A DNA stretch of 64,000 nt. It comes from an uncultured Xanthomonas sp. (GTDB taxonomy: Bacteria > Pseudomonadota > Gammaproteobacteria > Xanthomonadales > Xanthomonadaceae). Made by a program: the position numbers and the translations under genes. Under the pieces are notes generated by a model. The model was not told the DNA's origin and searched no databases. It saw only the letters and a list, made by a program, of their open reading frames with translations. The stretch covers positions 1-64,000 of the forward strand of contig CALTTS010000003.1 in assembly GCA_943912265.1 (NCBI GenBank), written 5' to 3'. Shown here piece by piece: positions 1 through 8,508 of this stretch. The stretch's first letter is position 1; each line of letters begins with the position of its first letter.

Positions 1-2747
1 ATCACGATGCCGTTGTTCACCACCACGCCCATCAGCACCAGGATGCCGATGAAGGCCATGATCGAGAACGCGGTGCCGGTCAGCCAGAACAGCCAGAACA
101 CGCCGAAGATGGAGAACACCACGCCGCTCATGATGGCCGCCGGGAACAGCATCGACTCGAACACCGCCGCCATCACGATGTAGATCATCAACACCGCGAT
201 GACGAGGTTGAACAGCATCTGCTTCATCGCGTCGTCGTCCTGCTGGAATGCGCCTCCATCGAAGGAATAGCTGTAGCCGGCCGGGAACCCGACCCGCTTG
301 AGCACGTCCTCCATCGCCTTGCGCGCGTCCGGCACGGTCACCTTGTCGGCCAGGTTGGCCTGGATGTTCAAGGTGGTCTGGCGGTTGGAGCGCTGGATGC
401 CGGCGGCGGTGGGCACCACCGACACGTCCACCAGGCTCAGCAGCGGCACCTCGCGCCCGTCGCGGGTGCGCACCATGAACTGCGAGAGGTCTTCCACGCG
501 GTATTGCTCGGCCCCGGCAAAACGCACGTTCACCGGCACTTCGTTGTCGCCGCGGCGGAACTCGCGCAAGGTAGTGCCGCGCAGCGCCATGCCGACGAAG
601 CTGCCCACTTCCTCCGCGCTGAAACCGAATGCGGCCGCACGCTCGCGGTCCACCCGCACCTTCAGCTCGCTGTTGCGGTCGCCGGCATCCACGCGCACGT
701 CGCGCAGTTCCGGGCGCCGCGCCAGCAAGGGCACGATCTGCCCGGCCAGTTCGTCGAGCTGCTGCATCGAATCGCCCACCAGCGCCACCGACACGCCCGG
801 CTGCTGGCTGCCACCGCCGCTGTCGCCGTTGCGGCCCATGCCGATGGTGGCGCGCGCGGATTGCGGCAGCTCCTTGCGGATGGCTTCGACGAGCCGGGCG
901 GTCTCGTCGATCTTCTTCGTGTCGAAATCCACCACCGTCGAGCCCCCGTCCTCCTCGCTGAAGTACGAATAGACCTGGGTGATGTGGAAACGCTTGCGGT
1001 TGGCTTCGAGCAAACCCTCCACGCGCTGGATCTCGGCGGACATCTGCTGCAGCGAATAGCTGCCTTTCCACTGGTAGAAAATGTAGGCCTTTCCGGCATC
1101 GCCGCCGCCACCGAACATGTCGGTCTTGGTCAGCACCATCGGCACGATGCTGGCCAGCACGATCAACACGATGCCGGTCACGCTCCAGCCGCGGTGTTCC
1201 AGCGTCCAGCGCAGGAAGCCCGCGTAACGGCCCTGCAGGCGGTGGATCAGGCCGCGATCGTTGCGAACCGCCGGCGGCGTCTTCATCCGCGCCGACAACA
1301 TCGGGATCAGGCTGATCGCCACCAGCCACGAAGCCAGCAGCGAGACGCTGATGGTGATGGCGATCTGCGCCATGAAGATGCTCACCTCGTTGGTCGGCCC
1401 GAACAGGTTGGGCACGAACACGATGCAGTGGCACAGCGTGCCGGCCGACAGGGCGATGGCCACGTGTCGGGTGCCGAGCACCGAAGCCCGCATCGGGTCG
1501 CCGGGCAGGCGCTCGCGCTCCTGGTAGATGCTTTCCACCACCACCACGGCGTTGTCCACCAGCATGCCGACCGCCAGCAACAGGCCCATCATCGTCAGGA
1601 TGTTGAGGGTGACGCCGGCGAAGTACATGAAGCCCAGCGTCATCAGGAAGCAGATCGGGATGGCCAGCGTCACCATCAGCGTGGACGGCCAGTGGCGCAG
1701 GAAAAAGAACAGCACCGCCACCGACAGCACCAGACCGATCCCGCCGGCTTCGGCCAGTTCGGTCAGCGAGGCGGTCACCGCATCGCCTTCGTTGTCGATC
1801 ACCTTCACCTGGATGTCGGACAGGGCCGCTTGCCCGCGGATGTCCTCCACCGCGTCGATCACTCGGCGCGACACCTCGACGAGGTTGGCGTTGCGCTCCT
1901 TGTACACGTCCAGGCCGACGGCGGCGCGGCCGTTCAGGCGCCGGCCGTAATCCATGCGCTGCGGACGCAGGCGCACCTGCGCGATGTCGCCCAGCCGCAA
2001 CCCCTTGGCATCGAGCACCACGTCGCGCAGTTGCTGCAGGTCGGTCAGTTCGCCGACCGGCTGCACGCGCAGGCGCTCGCCGTGGTCGTCGATCTCGCCG
2101 GCGGACACCGAGAAATTGAGCGTCTTCAGCTTGGCGTTGAGGTCGTTGAGGCTCAGGCCGTGCGCGCTCAGGCGGTCGGCGGCGATGGCGATTTCCACCT
2201 CGTTAGGCGGTGCGCCGGAAATGTCCACACGGGCCACGCCGGGGATGCGCTCCAGCGGACGCTTGAACTCGCGCTCGATCAGGTCGTACGCACCGCGCAG
2301 GTCGCGCTGCCCGGCCAGGCGGATCTTCACCACCGGCTGGTCGGAGGTGGAAAACTTCATCACCATGTAGCGGGTGAAGTCGTCCGGCAGCTCGCTGCGG
2401 ATCGCGTCGATGCGCTCGCGCGCCTCCGAGGCGGCGATGGCGATGTCGCGGTCCCAGTCGGAAAACTGGATGAAGATCATCGCCGACTCGGCATTGGCCC
2501 GCGCGTCGATGCGCTTGATGCTCGGCATCGTCGCCAGCGTTTCCTCCACCGGCCGCAGCAGCGTGCGTTCCACCTCTTCCGGCGTGGAACCGGCATAGGG
2601 CAGCTGCACCAGCAGGAACGGCGGGGAGATGTCCGGCAGCGCCTCCAGCGGCAAGCGGAACGCGGCGATCAGGCCGACCACCAGCATCGAGACGAAGAAC
2701 ATCACCGTCGTCACCGGACGGCGGATGCTGAACTCGGCAACGCTCAT
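1..2747 (-). CDS. RND efflux transporter permease (second permease of the operon), partial
   Basis: Inner-membrane proton-driven pump subunit of the resistance-nodulation-division (AcrB/MexB-like) superfamily. The gene runs off the left edge: about 915 codons are visible, ending in the TM11 motif VVVNNGIV, so roughly the last 100-150 residues are missing. The N-terminus MSVAEFSIRRPVTTVMFFV is a typical RND start followed by TM1. A central segment carries the TM4 motif GMLVDNAVVVVES, in which only one acidic residue (D) is followed by N, whereas the upstream permease has DD. Its ATG overlaps the stop of the upstream permease by 4 nt (ATGA), so the two are probably translationally coupled and share one adaptor, as in MdtABC- or MuxABC-type pumps. 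The substrate cannot be deduced. The family call is secure. Confidence 0.95.
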   Translation of the reverse strand, partial: MSVAEFSIRRPVTTVMFFVSMLVVGLIAAFRLPLEALPDISPPFLLVQLPYAGSTPEEVERTLLRPVEETLATMPSIKRIDARANAESAMIFIQFSDWDRDIAIAASEARERIDAIRSELPDDFTRYMVMKFSTSDQPVVKIRLAGQRDLRGAYDLIEREFKRPLERIPGVARVDISGAPPNEVEIAIAADRLSAHGLSLNDLNAKLKTLNFSVSAGEIDDHGERLRVQPVGELTDLQQLRDVVLDAKGLRLGDIAQVRLRPQRMDYGRRLNGRAAVGLDVYKERNANLVEVSRRVIDAVEDIRGQAALSDIQVKVIDNEGDAVTASLTELAEAGGIGLVLSVAVLFFFLRHWPSTLMVTLAIPICFLMTLGFMYFAGVTLNILTMMGLLLAVGMLVDNAVVVVESIYQERERLPGDPMRASVLGTRHVAIALSAGTLCHCIVFVPNLFGPTNEVSIFMAQIAITISVSLLASWLVAISLIPMLSARMKTPPAVRNDRGLIHRLQGRYAGFLRWTLEHRGWSVTGIVLIVLASIVPMVLTKTDMFGGGGDAGKAYIFYQWKGSYSLQQMSAEIQRVEGLLEANRKRFHITQVYSYFSEEDGGSTVVDFDTKKIDETARLVEAIRKELPQSARATIGMGRNGDSGGGSQQPGVSVALVGDSMQQLDELAGQIVPLLARRPELRDVRVDAGDRNSELKVRVDRERAAAFGFSAEEVGSFVGMALRGTTLREFRRGDNEVPVNVRFAGAEQYRVEDLSQFMVRTRDGREVPLLSLVDVSVVPTAAGIQRSNRQTTLNIQANLADKVTVPDARKAMEDVLKRVGFPAGYSYSFDGGAFQQDDDAMKQMLFNLVIAVLMIYIVMAAVFESMLFPAAIMSGVVFSIFGVFWLFWLTGTAFSIMAFIGILVLMGVVVNNGIV

Positions 2748-5700
2748 GGCGCGGCCTCCGTCGCACCGTCCGGATGGCCATTGCCGTGGCCGGCTTCGTC
2801 GCTGGCCGGCTCCTGCCAGCGCATCCGGGCACGTTCGCCGCGCGCGCGGTAAACGCCGTCGGGGCGGCGGTCGAGCAGGTCGTAGACCACCGGGATCACC
2901 AGCAACGTCAGCAACGTGGACACCAGCAGGCCGCCGATCACGGTGATGGCCATCGGCGAGCGCACCTCGGCGCCTTCGCCGGTGGCGATGGCCAGCGGCA
3001 GGAAGCCGAACAGCGTGCACAGCGTGGTCATCGCGATCGGCCGCAGGCGCGAGCGCGCGCCTTCCACCAGCGCCTCGCGCTTGGCCATGCCGGCTTCGCG
3101 CAACTGGTTCACCCGGTCGATCAGGATGATCGCGTTCTTGGTCACCAGCCCCACCAGCAGGATCAGGCCAATGAACACCACCACCGACACCGGCGAGCCG
3201 GTCAGCCACAGCGCCAAAACCGCGCCGACCAGTGCCAGCGGGATGGTGAACAGGATCACGAAAGGATGCAGCAGCGATTCGAACTGCGAGGCCATCACCA
3301 GATACACGAGGAACACGGCCAAGCCGAAGGCAAACAGCAACGAGCGGATCGACTCGCCCAGCTCCTCCCCTTGCCCGCCCACGTGCAGGCCGATGCCGGC
3401 GCCGAGCGGGTGCGCGCCCACCAGCGTGCGCACCTCGGCGATGGCTCCGCCAAGATCGATGCCGCGCAGGTTGGCCGACACGATCGCCACGCGCATCTGG
3501 TCGGCGCGGTGGATCTCGCTCGGCCCGGTGGTGCGCAGCACCTCGGCCACCGCCTCCAGCGGCACCGGACGGGCGCTGCCGGGGTTGACGATCAAACGGC
3601 GGATGCTGGCCACCGAATCGCGGTCACCCGGCTGCGCACGCACCAGCACGTCGATCTTGCGGTCGCGGAAGCTGTAGCGGGTGGCCACTTCGCCGCGCAC
3701 CTTCTGCACCACCACGTCGGCGATCTGGCGCGTGGTCAGGCCCAGCGCGCCGGCGCGTTCCTGGTCGAAGCGGATGCGGATTTCCGGGAAGCCCTCTTCC
3801 ACCGTCGATTTCACGTCGGCGTAGTGCGCATTGCCGCGCAGCAGCGCCGCGAGCGAACGGCCGGCCTGCTGCAGTTCCTCCAGCGACTGGCCGCGCAGCT
3901 CGATCTCCAGCGGCGCGGAGAAGCTGAACAATTCCGGACGGCTGAAATCCACCTGCACGCCCGGCGCGGACACCATGCTGGCGCGCAGGCGCTCGGTCTC
4001 GGCGGCTTCCACTCCGGCGTTGCCGCCATCGGCCATCACCACGGTCAGCTTGCCGATGTTCTCGCCGCTTTCGGTGGGGTTGGCATCCAGTCGGGTGCCG
4101 CTGCCGGACACGCCGTACAGCGCGCGGATGCCCGGGTCGCCATCGTGTTGCTGCTGCAGGCGGCGGATCAGCGCGTCGGTGCGCTGCAAGGGCGTGCCGG
4201 CCGGCAGCTTGACCGTCATCTCGAAGCGGTCCTGCGCCAGCTGCGGGATCAGGTCCGCGCCCAGGTGCGGCACCAGCAGGGCCGCCAGCGCGAAGGCGGC
4301 GGCGGCGCTGCCCAGCACGATGCCGCGGTGATCCAGCGCCGACGGCAACAGCCGCAGGTAGCCGCGTTCGGCACGGGCGTAGGGTGCCATCGCCAGATCG
4401 CTGGCCTTGCGCATCACCGGCGCCACCACGGCCACCAGCGCACGCCATGCACGTACCACCAGCCAGAACAGGCCGAAGAACACCGCGTGCCATGCCGTGC
4501 CGATGCCGCGCTCCAGCGCCGCCAATGGTCGCGCCCAGCGCGAAGCCGGCCGCCACTGCGGATGCGGGGCCTCCTCGGGAAAAGCCAGCGGCGCACGGCC
4601 CTTGAGCGAGCTGAGCATCGGGATCAAGGTCATCGCCACCGCCAGCGAGATCGCGATGGCAATGGCCACGGTCAGCGCCTGGTCGCGGAACAGCTGCCCG
4701 GCGATGCCGTCCACGAACACCAGCGGCAGGAACACCGCGATGGTGGTCAGCGTGGAAGCCATCACCGCCAAGCCCACTTCGCGGGTGCCGGCGATGGCCG
4801 CATCGAGGATGCCCAGGCCGCGCTCGCGTGCCTTGGCGATGCTTTCCAGCACCACGATGGAATCGTCCACCACCAGGCCGGTGGCCAGCGCGAGCCCGCC
4901 CAGCGACATCACGTTCAGGCTCAGACCAAGCTGGCCCATGAAAAAGAACGTGGCGATGATCGACACCGGCAGCGACAAGCCCACCACGAAGGTGCTCCAG
5001 CCATCGCGCAGGAACAGGAAGATGATCAGGATCGCCAACGCGCCGCCGATCACCGCATCCTTCTTGACATCGCCGATGGCGTGCTCGATGAAGCGGGACT
5101 GGTCCTCGATGGGGGTGATGTCCATGTCGGCGGGCAGCAGGTTCTGCTGCTTGAGCTGCTCCAGCCGCTGGCGCAACGCCGCCGCCGTGGACACGGTGTT
5201 GGCGTCGCCTTCCTTGTAGATGGCCAGCTCCACCGCTTCCTTGCCGCCCAGGCGGATGATTGCCTCGCGCTCCTTGTGGCCTTGGGTCACCCTGGCCACG
5301 TCCCGCAGCCGCACCGGCATGCCGCCGGCGGCCACCACCGCGCTGCTGCCGGTGGCGTTCTGCACCGACGCGGCCGCGGCCAGCGCTTCGGCCGAACCGG
5401 TGGATGCGGCGATCGCCATCATCTGCTGCACCGCCGAGGAGGTGGCACTGTCGCCGCCGGACTGCGTGGTGACCAGCAGATTGCCGATTTCCTCCACGCT
5501 GGCGAACTGGTTGACCGTGCGCACCAGGAAGCGCTGCGTGCCCTGTTCCAGCCGGCCGCCGGACAGGTTGACGTTCTCCTGCTTGAGCCGGTCGATCACG
5601 GTCTGCACCGGCAGGTGCAGCTGGGCCAGCTTCTGCTGGTCCAGGTCCACCTGCACCTCGTCCTCGAGGCCGCCGCCGACCTTGACCGCAGCCACGCCGT

Positions 5701-6295
5701 CCACCGGTTCGAGCTTCTTCTTCAGATCCTCGTCGGCATAGCGGCGGATCTCGCCAAGCTGGCGCAGCGCATCGCGGTCATCGCGCGCGGCGTTCTTCGG
5801 CGACAGCACCAGCCGCACGATCGGCTCGGTGGATGGATTGAAGCGCAGCAGCACCGGCGCCTTGGCTTCCTGCGGCAGTTGCAGCGCCTCCATCTTGTCG
5901 CGCACGTCGAGGCTGGCCTTGTCCATGTCGGTGCCCCAGGCGAACTGCAGCACCACGTCGCTCTGGCCGGTGCGCGAAACCGAGCTCAGCTTGCGCAGGT
6001 TCTTGACCACACCGACGGCCTCTTCCACCGGCTCGGTCACCAGCGTCTCGATCTCCGACGGCGCCGCGCCGGTGTATTCGGTGCGCACGGTCAGGGTCGG
6101 GTAGCTCAGGTCGGGCAGCAGGTTGACCTTGAGGTGGCCCAGCGCGATCAGGCCGAACAGCACCAGGGTCACCGTCACCATCGCCACCGTGACGCGGCGG
6201 CGGGTGGCGAAACCGACGATGCCGCCGTCGCGCACCGACGGCCGGCCATCTGCGCCGGGCGCCGGCACGGGGGAATCCGGGGCGGCGCCGCTCAT
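2744..6295 (-). CDS. RND efflux transporter permease (first permease of the operon)
   Basis: 1183-residue inner-membrane RND pump. The N-terminus has a hydrophilic 30-residue lead, then TM1 and the porter motif PDLSYPTLTVRTEY. The proton-relay motif GLVVDDSIVVLESI (TM4) sits near residue 476. It is longer than the usual 1030-1060 residues because of two insertions: an Ser/Ala-rich stretch in the porter region (about residues 280-320) and a long segment between the TM6 region and the second half (SSLKGRAPLAFPEEAP onward, with its own hydrophobic/Trp-rich stretch). The ATG at 6293-6295 overlaps the adaptor stop (ATGA). Alternative starts further upstream would lie inside the adaptor gene and were rejected. 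It presumably forms a heteromeric pump with the following permease. Confidence 0.95.
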   Translation of the reverse strand: MSGAAPDSPVPAPGADGRPSVRDGGIVGFATRRRVTVAMVTVTLVLFGLIALGHLKVNLLPDLSYPTLTVRTEYTGAAPSEIETLVTEPVEEAVGVVKNLRKLSSVSRTGQSDVVLQFAWGTDMDKASLDVRDKMEALQLPQEAKAPVLLRFNPSTEPIVRLVLSPKNAARDDRDALRQLGEIRRYADEDLKKKLEPVDGVAAVKVGGGLEDEVQVDLDQQKLAQLHLPVQTVIDRLKQENVNLSGGRLEQGTQRFLVRTVNQFASVEEIGNLLVTTQSGGDSATSSAVQQMMAIAASTGSAEALAAAASVQNATGSSAVVAAGGMPVRLRDVARVTQGHKEREAIIRLGGKEAVELAIYKEGDANTVSTAAALRQRLEQLKQQNLLPADMDITPIEDQSRFIEHAIGDVKKDAVIGGALAILIIFLFLRDGWSTFVVGLSLPVSIIATFFFMGQLGLSLNVMSLGGLALATGLVVDDSIVVLESIAKARERGLGILDAAIAGTREVGLAVMASTLTTIAVFLPLVFVDGIAGQLFRDQALTVAIAIAISLAVAMTLIPMLSSLKGRAPLAFPEEAPHPQWRPASRWARPLAALERGIGTAWHAVFFGLFWLVVRAWRALVAVVAPVMRKASDLAMAPYARAERGYLRLLPSALDHRGIVLGSAAAAFALAALLVPHLGADLIPQLAQDRFEMTVKLPAGTPLQRTDALIRRLQQQHDGDPGIRALYGVSGSGTRLDANPTESGENIGKLTVVMADGGNAGVEAAETERLRASMVSAPGVQVDFSRPELFSFSAPLEIELRGQSLEELQQAGRSLAALLRGNAHYADVKSTVEEGFPEIRIRFDQERAGALGLTTRQIADVVVQKVRGEVATRYSFRDRKIDVLVRAQPGDRDSVASIRRLIVNPGSARPVPLEAVAEVLRTTGPSEIHRADQMRVAIVSANLRGIDLGGAIAEVRTLVGAHPLGAGIGLHVGGQGEELGESIRSLLFAFGLAVFLVYLVMASQFESLLHPFVILFTIPLALVGAVLALWLTGSPVSVVVFIGLILLVGLVTKNAIILIDRVNQLREAGMAKREALVEGARSRLRPIAMTTLCTLFGFLPLAIATGEGAEVRSPMAITVIGGLLVSTLLTLLVIPVVYDLLDRRPDGVYRARGERARMRWQEPASDEAGHGNGHPDGATEAAP

Positions 6296-7449
6296 CCGCG
6301 CTTCTCCGCCGCCTTGGTCGCCGTCCTGGCCGCGGCGCTGGCCGCCGGCGCCTTGCCGGCCCCGATCACCTGCACGTCGGCGCCGTCGCGCAGCGCCACC
6401 TTGCCGGCGGTGACCACCTGATCGCCGGGCTTGAGGCCGTCGCGGATCTCGATCCACTCGCCCTCGCTGTAGCCGGTCTTCACCGCCACCCGCGCCGCCT
6501 TGCCGGCGCGCACCACGTACACCGCCGGTTCGCCGTCGTCGAGCAGGGCCAGGCGCGGCACCGACAGCGCGTCCTTGCGGCTGTCGTAGTCGATGCTCAG
6601 GCGGCCGAACATGCCCGGCTGCAGCACGCCCTGCCCGTCGAAGGCGCAGATCACCCGGAACGTGCCGCTGCCCGAATCCACCACCGGCGCGATGCGGTCC
6701 ACCCGGCCGCCGAAATGCCGCCCCGGCATCGCGTCCACCTGCAGGTCCACCGGCTGGCCGGCCCGGAGCGTGGACAGCTCGCGCTCGGGCACGTTGAGCG
6801 TGGCCTCCAGCCGCGAGCGGTCGATGATGCGGAAGATCGGCGTGTTGATCTGCACGAAGTTGCCGGCCTTGATCGAGCGCGAGGCGATCACCCCGGAGAT
6901 CGGCGCCATCACGGTCGAGTACGACAGTTCCAGCGTCGCCAGCCGGTACTGGGCGCGGGCGTTGTCCAGGTCGTAGCGCAGCTGGTCCACGTCGCTGGCG
7001 CTGACCATCTGCTGGCCGACCAGCTGGCGCGCGCGGGCGTAGTTGTTCTCCAGCTTGCGCATCTGCGCCTCGGTCTGGGCCACGGCGAGGCGGGCACGGT
7101 CCGGGTCCAGCCGCACCAGCGGCTGGCCGGCGGCCACCTGCTGGCCTTCCTCCGCCAGCACCGCCAGCGCCACGCCGGAGGTCTTGGCCACCACCTGCGA
7201 CTCGGCGCGCGGCTCCAGCGCGGCGGTGCCGACATAGCTGGCCGCGATCGGCCGGGCCGCGGCGCGCGCCACTTCCACCGGCACGGCATCGGTTTTCTTC
7301 TTGTCCGCCTCGCCGGCCTTGGCCTCGCCGTCGCCGCCCTTGCAGGCGGACAGCGCCAGCGCACACGACAGCGCCAGCAGCAGCACCGCCCGCGGGGCGG
7401 CGACGGGACGGACCGGAACGGGGAAAGGACGGGGTCGGATCGGGAGCAT
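6292..7449 (-). CDS. RND efflux periplasmic adaptor (membrane fusion lipoprotein)
   Basis: 385-residue HlyD/AcrA-type membrane fusion protein linking the inner-membrane pumps to an outer-membrane channel. An N-terminal hydrophobic segment ends in a lipobox LSAC with Cys36 as the expected lipidation site. Then come the lipoyl/barrel-sandwich halves (SQVVAKTSGVALAVLAEEGQ and VMAPISGVIASRSIKAGNFV), a coiled-coil hairpin between them, and a C-terminal membrane-proximal domain. ATG 7449 was chosen because it begins the signal peptide. A longer reading frame upstream would run through the palindromic operator. It is first in a three-gene operon coupled by 4-nt overlaps. No outer-membrane channel gene is visible. 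Confidence 0.93.
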   Translation of the reverse strand: MLPIRPRPFPVPVRPVAAPRAVLLLALSCALALSACKGGDGEAKAGEADKKKTDAVPVEVARAAARPIAASYVGTAALEPRAESQVVAKTSGVALAVLAEEGQQVAAGQPLVRLDPDRARLAVAQTEAQMRKLENNYARARQLVGQQMVSASDVDQLRYDLDNARAQYRLATLELSYSTVMAPISGVIASRSIKAGNFVQINTPIFRIIDRSRLEATLNVPERELSTLRAGQPVDLQVDAMPGRHFGGRVDRIAPVVDSGSGTFRVICAFDGQGVLQPGMFGRLSIDYDSRKDALSVPRLALLDDGEPAVYVVRAGKAARVAVKTGYSEGEWIEIRDGLKPGDQVVTAGKVALRDGADVQVIGAGKAPAASAAARTATKAAEKRG

Positions 7450-7470
7450 GGCCACGGCAGCCTGTGAATA

Positions 7471-7494
7471 GGTGTTGTACGAACGTACATCACC
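7471..7494. promoter_or_regulatory. 24-bp palindromic operator upstream of the RND operon
   Basis: Nearly perfect dyad: outer arms GGTG/CACC and inner arms TGTACG/CGTACA around a central AA, with only two of twelve pairs mismatched. It lies 22 bp upstream of the adaptor ATG, in the region between the divergent adaptor and cytochrome genes. Length and position match operators of TetR-family efflux repressors (AcrR/SmeT type, known biology). The cognate regulator is not encoded in the window, so its identity is inference. Confidence 0.6.
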
Positions 7495-7619
7495 TGAACG
7501 CCAGCTCGCCATCCGCCGGAAGTCACGGTGACCTGTATCCGCCGCGCCGGGCCGGCCGCCGCGACCGGCCGGCTATACTCGCCGGGCTCCGTCCAGGCCC
7601 CGCCTTCCCGTCCGCGCCG

Positions 7620-7982
7620 ATGATCTATTCCGCCCTCCGACAGGCCTGCCTGCTGGTCGCCCTGCTGCCCGCGGCGGCCTTTGCCTCACCCGTCGCGGCC
7701 GATGCGCCCCCGTCCCGGCCCGCGATGCCGGCGGGCGACCCGGAGCACGGCCGCACGCTGTCCTACGCCTGCCTCGGCTGCCACGGCGTGCCGGAATTCC
7801 GCAACGCCTACCCGCGCTACCGGGTGCCGAAGATCGGCGGCCAGTCCGCCGCCTATCTGGCGCAGGCGCTGGACGAGTACCGGAAGGGCAGCCGCCGGCA
7901 CCCGACCATGCAGATGCAGGCGCGCAGCTTCTCCGACCAGGACATCGCCGACCTGGCCGCCTACCTGGCCGCGCAGAAATGA
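7620..7982 (+). CDS. small c-type cytochrome (secreted)
   Basis: 120-residue exported monohaem cytochrome c. A Sec signal peptide (MIYSALRQACLLVALLPAAAFA) precedes one haem-binding motif CLGCH (Cys51, Cys54, His55). A conserved YLAQALDEYRKGSR..HPTMQMQA segment supplies the likely axial Met, and SDQDIADLAAYLAAQK is the C-terminal helix typical of cytochrome c4/c553-like proteins. The ATG at 7620 starts the signal peptide; an in-frame upstream extension would overlap the promoter region. The stop overlaps the next gene's ATG (ATGA), so the two cytochromes form a coupled pair, perhaps halves of an ancestral di-haem c4. The redox partner is unknown. Confidence 0.88.
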   Translation: MIYSALRQACLLVALLPAAAFASPVAADAPPSRPAMPAGDPEHGRTLSYACLGCHGVPEFRNAYPRYRVPKIGGQSAAYLAQALDEYRKGSRRHPTMQMQARSFSDQDIADLAAYLAAQK

Positions 7983-8416
7983 GCCTGGCCCCCCGCTTGC
8001 CGCCGCACGGCGCCCGCCTGGCTACCCTCGCCCTGTGCCTGCTCGCCGCGGCCTGCTCGCGCGACGCCGCGGATGCCGGCGACGACGGCGTGCGCGATTT
8101 CCAGAACCTGCCGCCCGGCCGCATCGAGGCCGGCGCCGTCCGGGCCGGGGTCAAGAGCGCGGCCACCGGCCAGAGCTGCCTGGACTGCCACGGCGCGGAC
8201 GGCAATGCGCCGATCGACCCGAGCTACCCGCACATCGGCGGCCAGTACGACGACTACCTCGCCCACGCCCTGCGCGCCTACCGCGACGGCGAACGCGGCC
8301 ACCCGCTGATGAGCCTGCAGGCCAAGGGGCTGAGCGACCAGGACATCGCCGACCTGGCCGCGTACTTCGGCGCGCGGCCGTCCCGGCTGCGCGACCTGCG
8401 CGGCGGCACGGACTGA
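7979..8416 (+). CDS. c-type cytochrome lipoprotein
   Basis: 145-residue monohaem cytochrome c. The hydrophobic N-terminus ends in a lipobox-like AAAC (Cys26), suggesting membrane anchoring. The haem motif is CLDCH (Cys67, Cys70, His71), and the C-terminal part GHPLMSLQAKGLSDQDIADLAAYF closely parallels the upstream cytochrome, including the candidate axial Met. The start overlaps the previous stop by 4 nt, so the genes are translationally coupled. The two proteins look like duplicated c4-type domains, one soluble and one anchored, which suggests an electron shuttle in the periplasm. No oxidase gene is adjacent. Confidence 0.86.
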   Translation: MSLAPRLPPHGARLATLALCLLAAACSRDAADAGDDGVRDFQNLPPGRIEAGAVRAGVKSAATGQSCLDCHGADGNAPIDPSYPHIGGQYDDYLAHALRAYRDGERGHPLMSLQAKGLSDQDIADLAAYFGARPSRLRDLRGGTD

Positions 8417-8508
8417 ACCGGCCCGCGCCGGCCACCCGTTCCGTACAGTCCAGGAAACCGGTGGCCGCCTCCCCGCGACGGGGCGGCCCGGCCCCGGCCT
8501 GCACAGGC

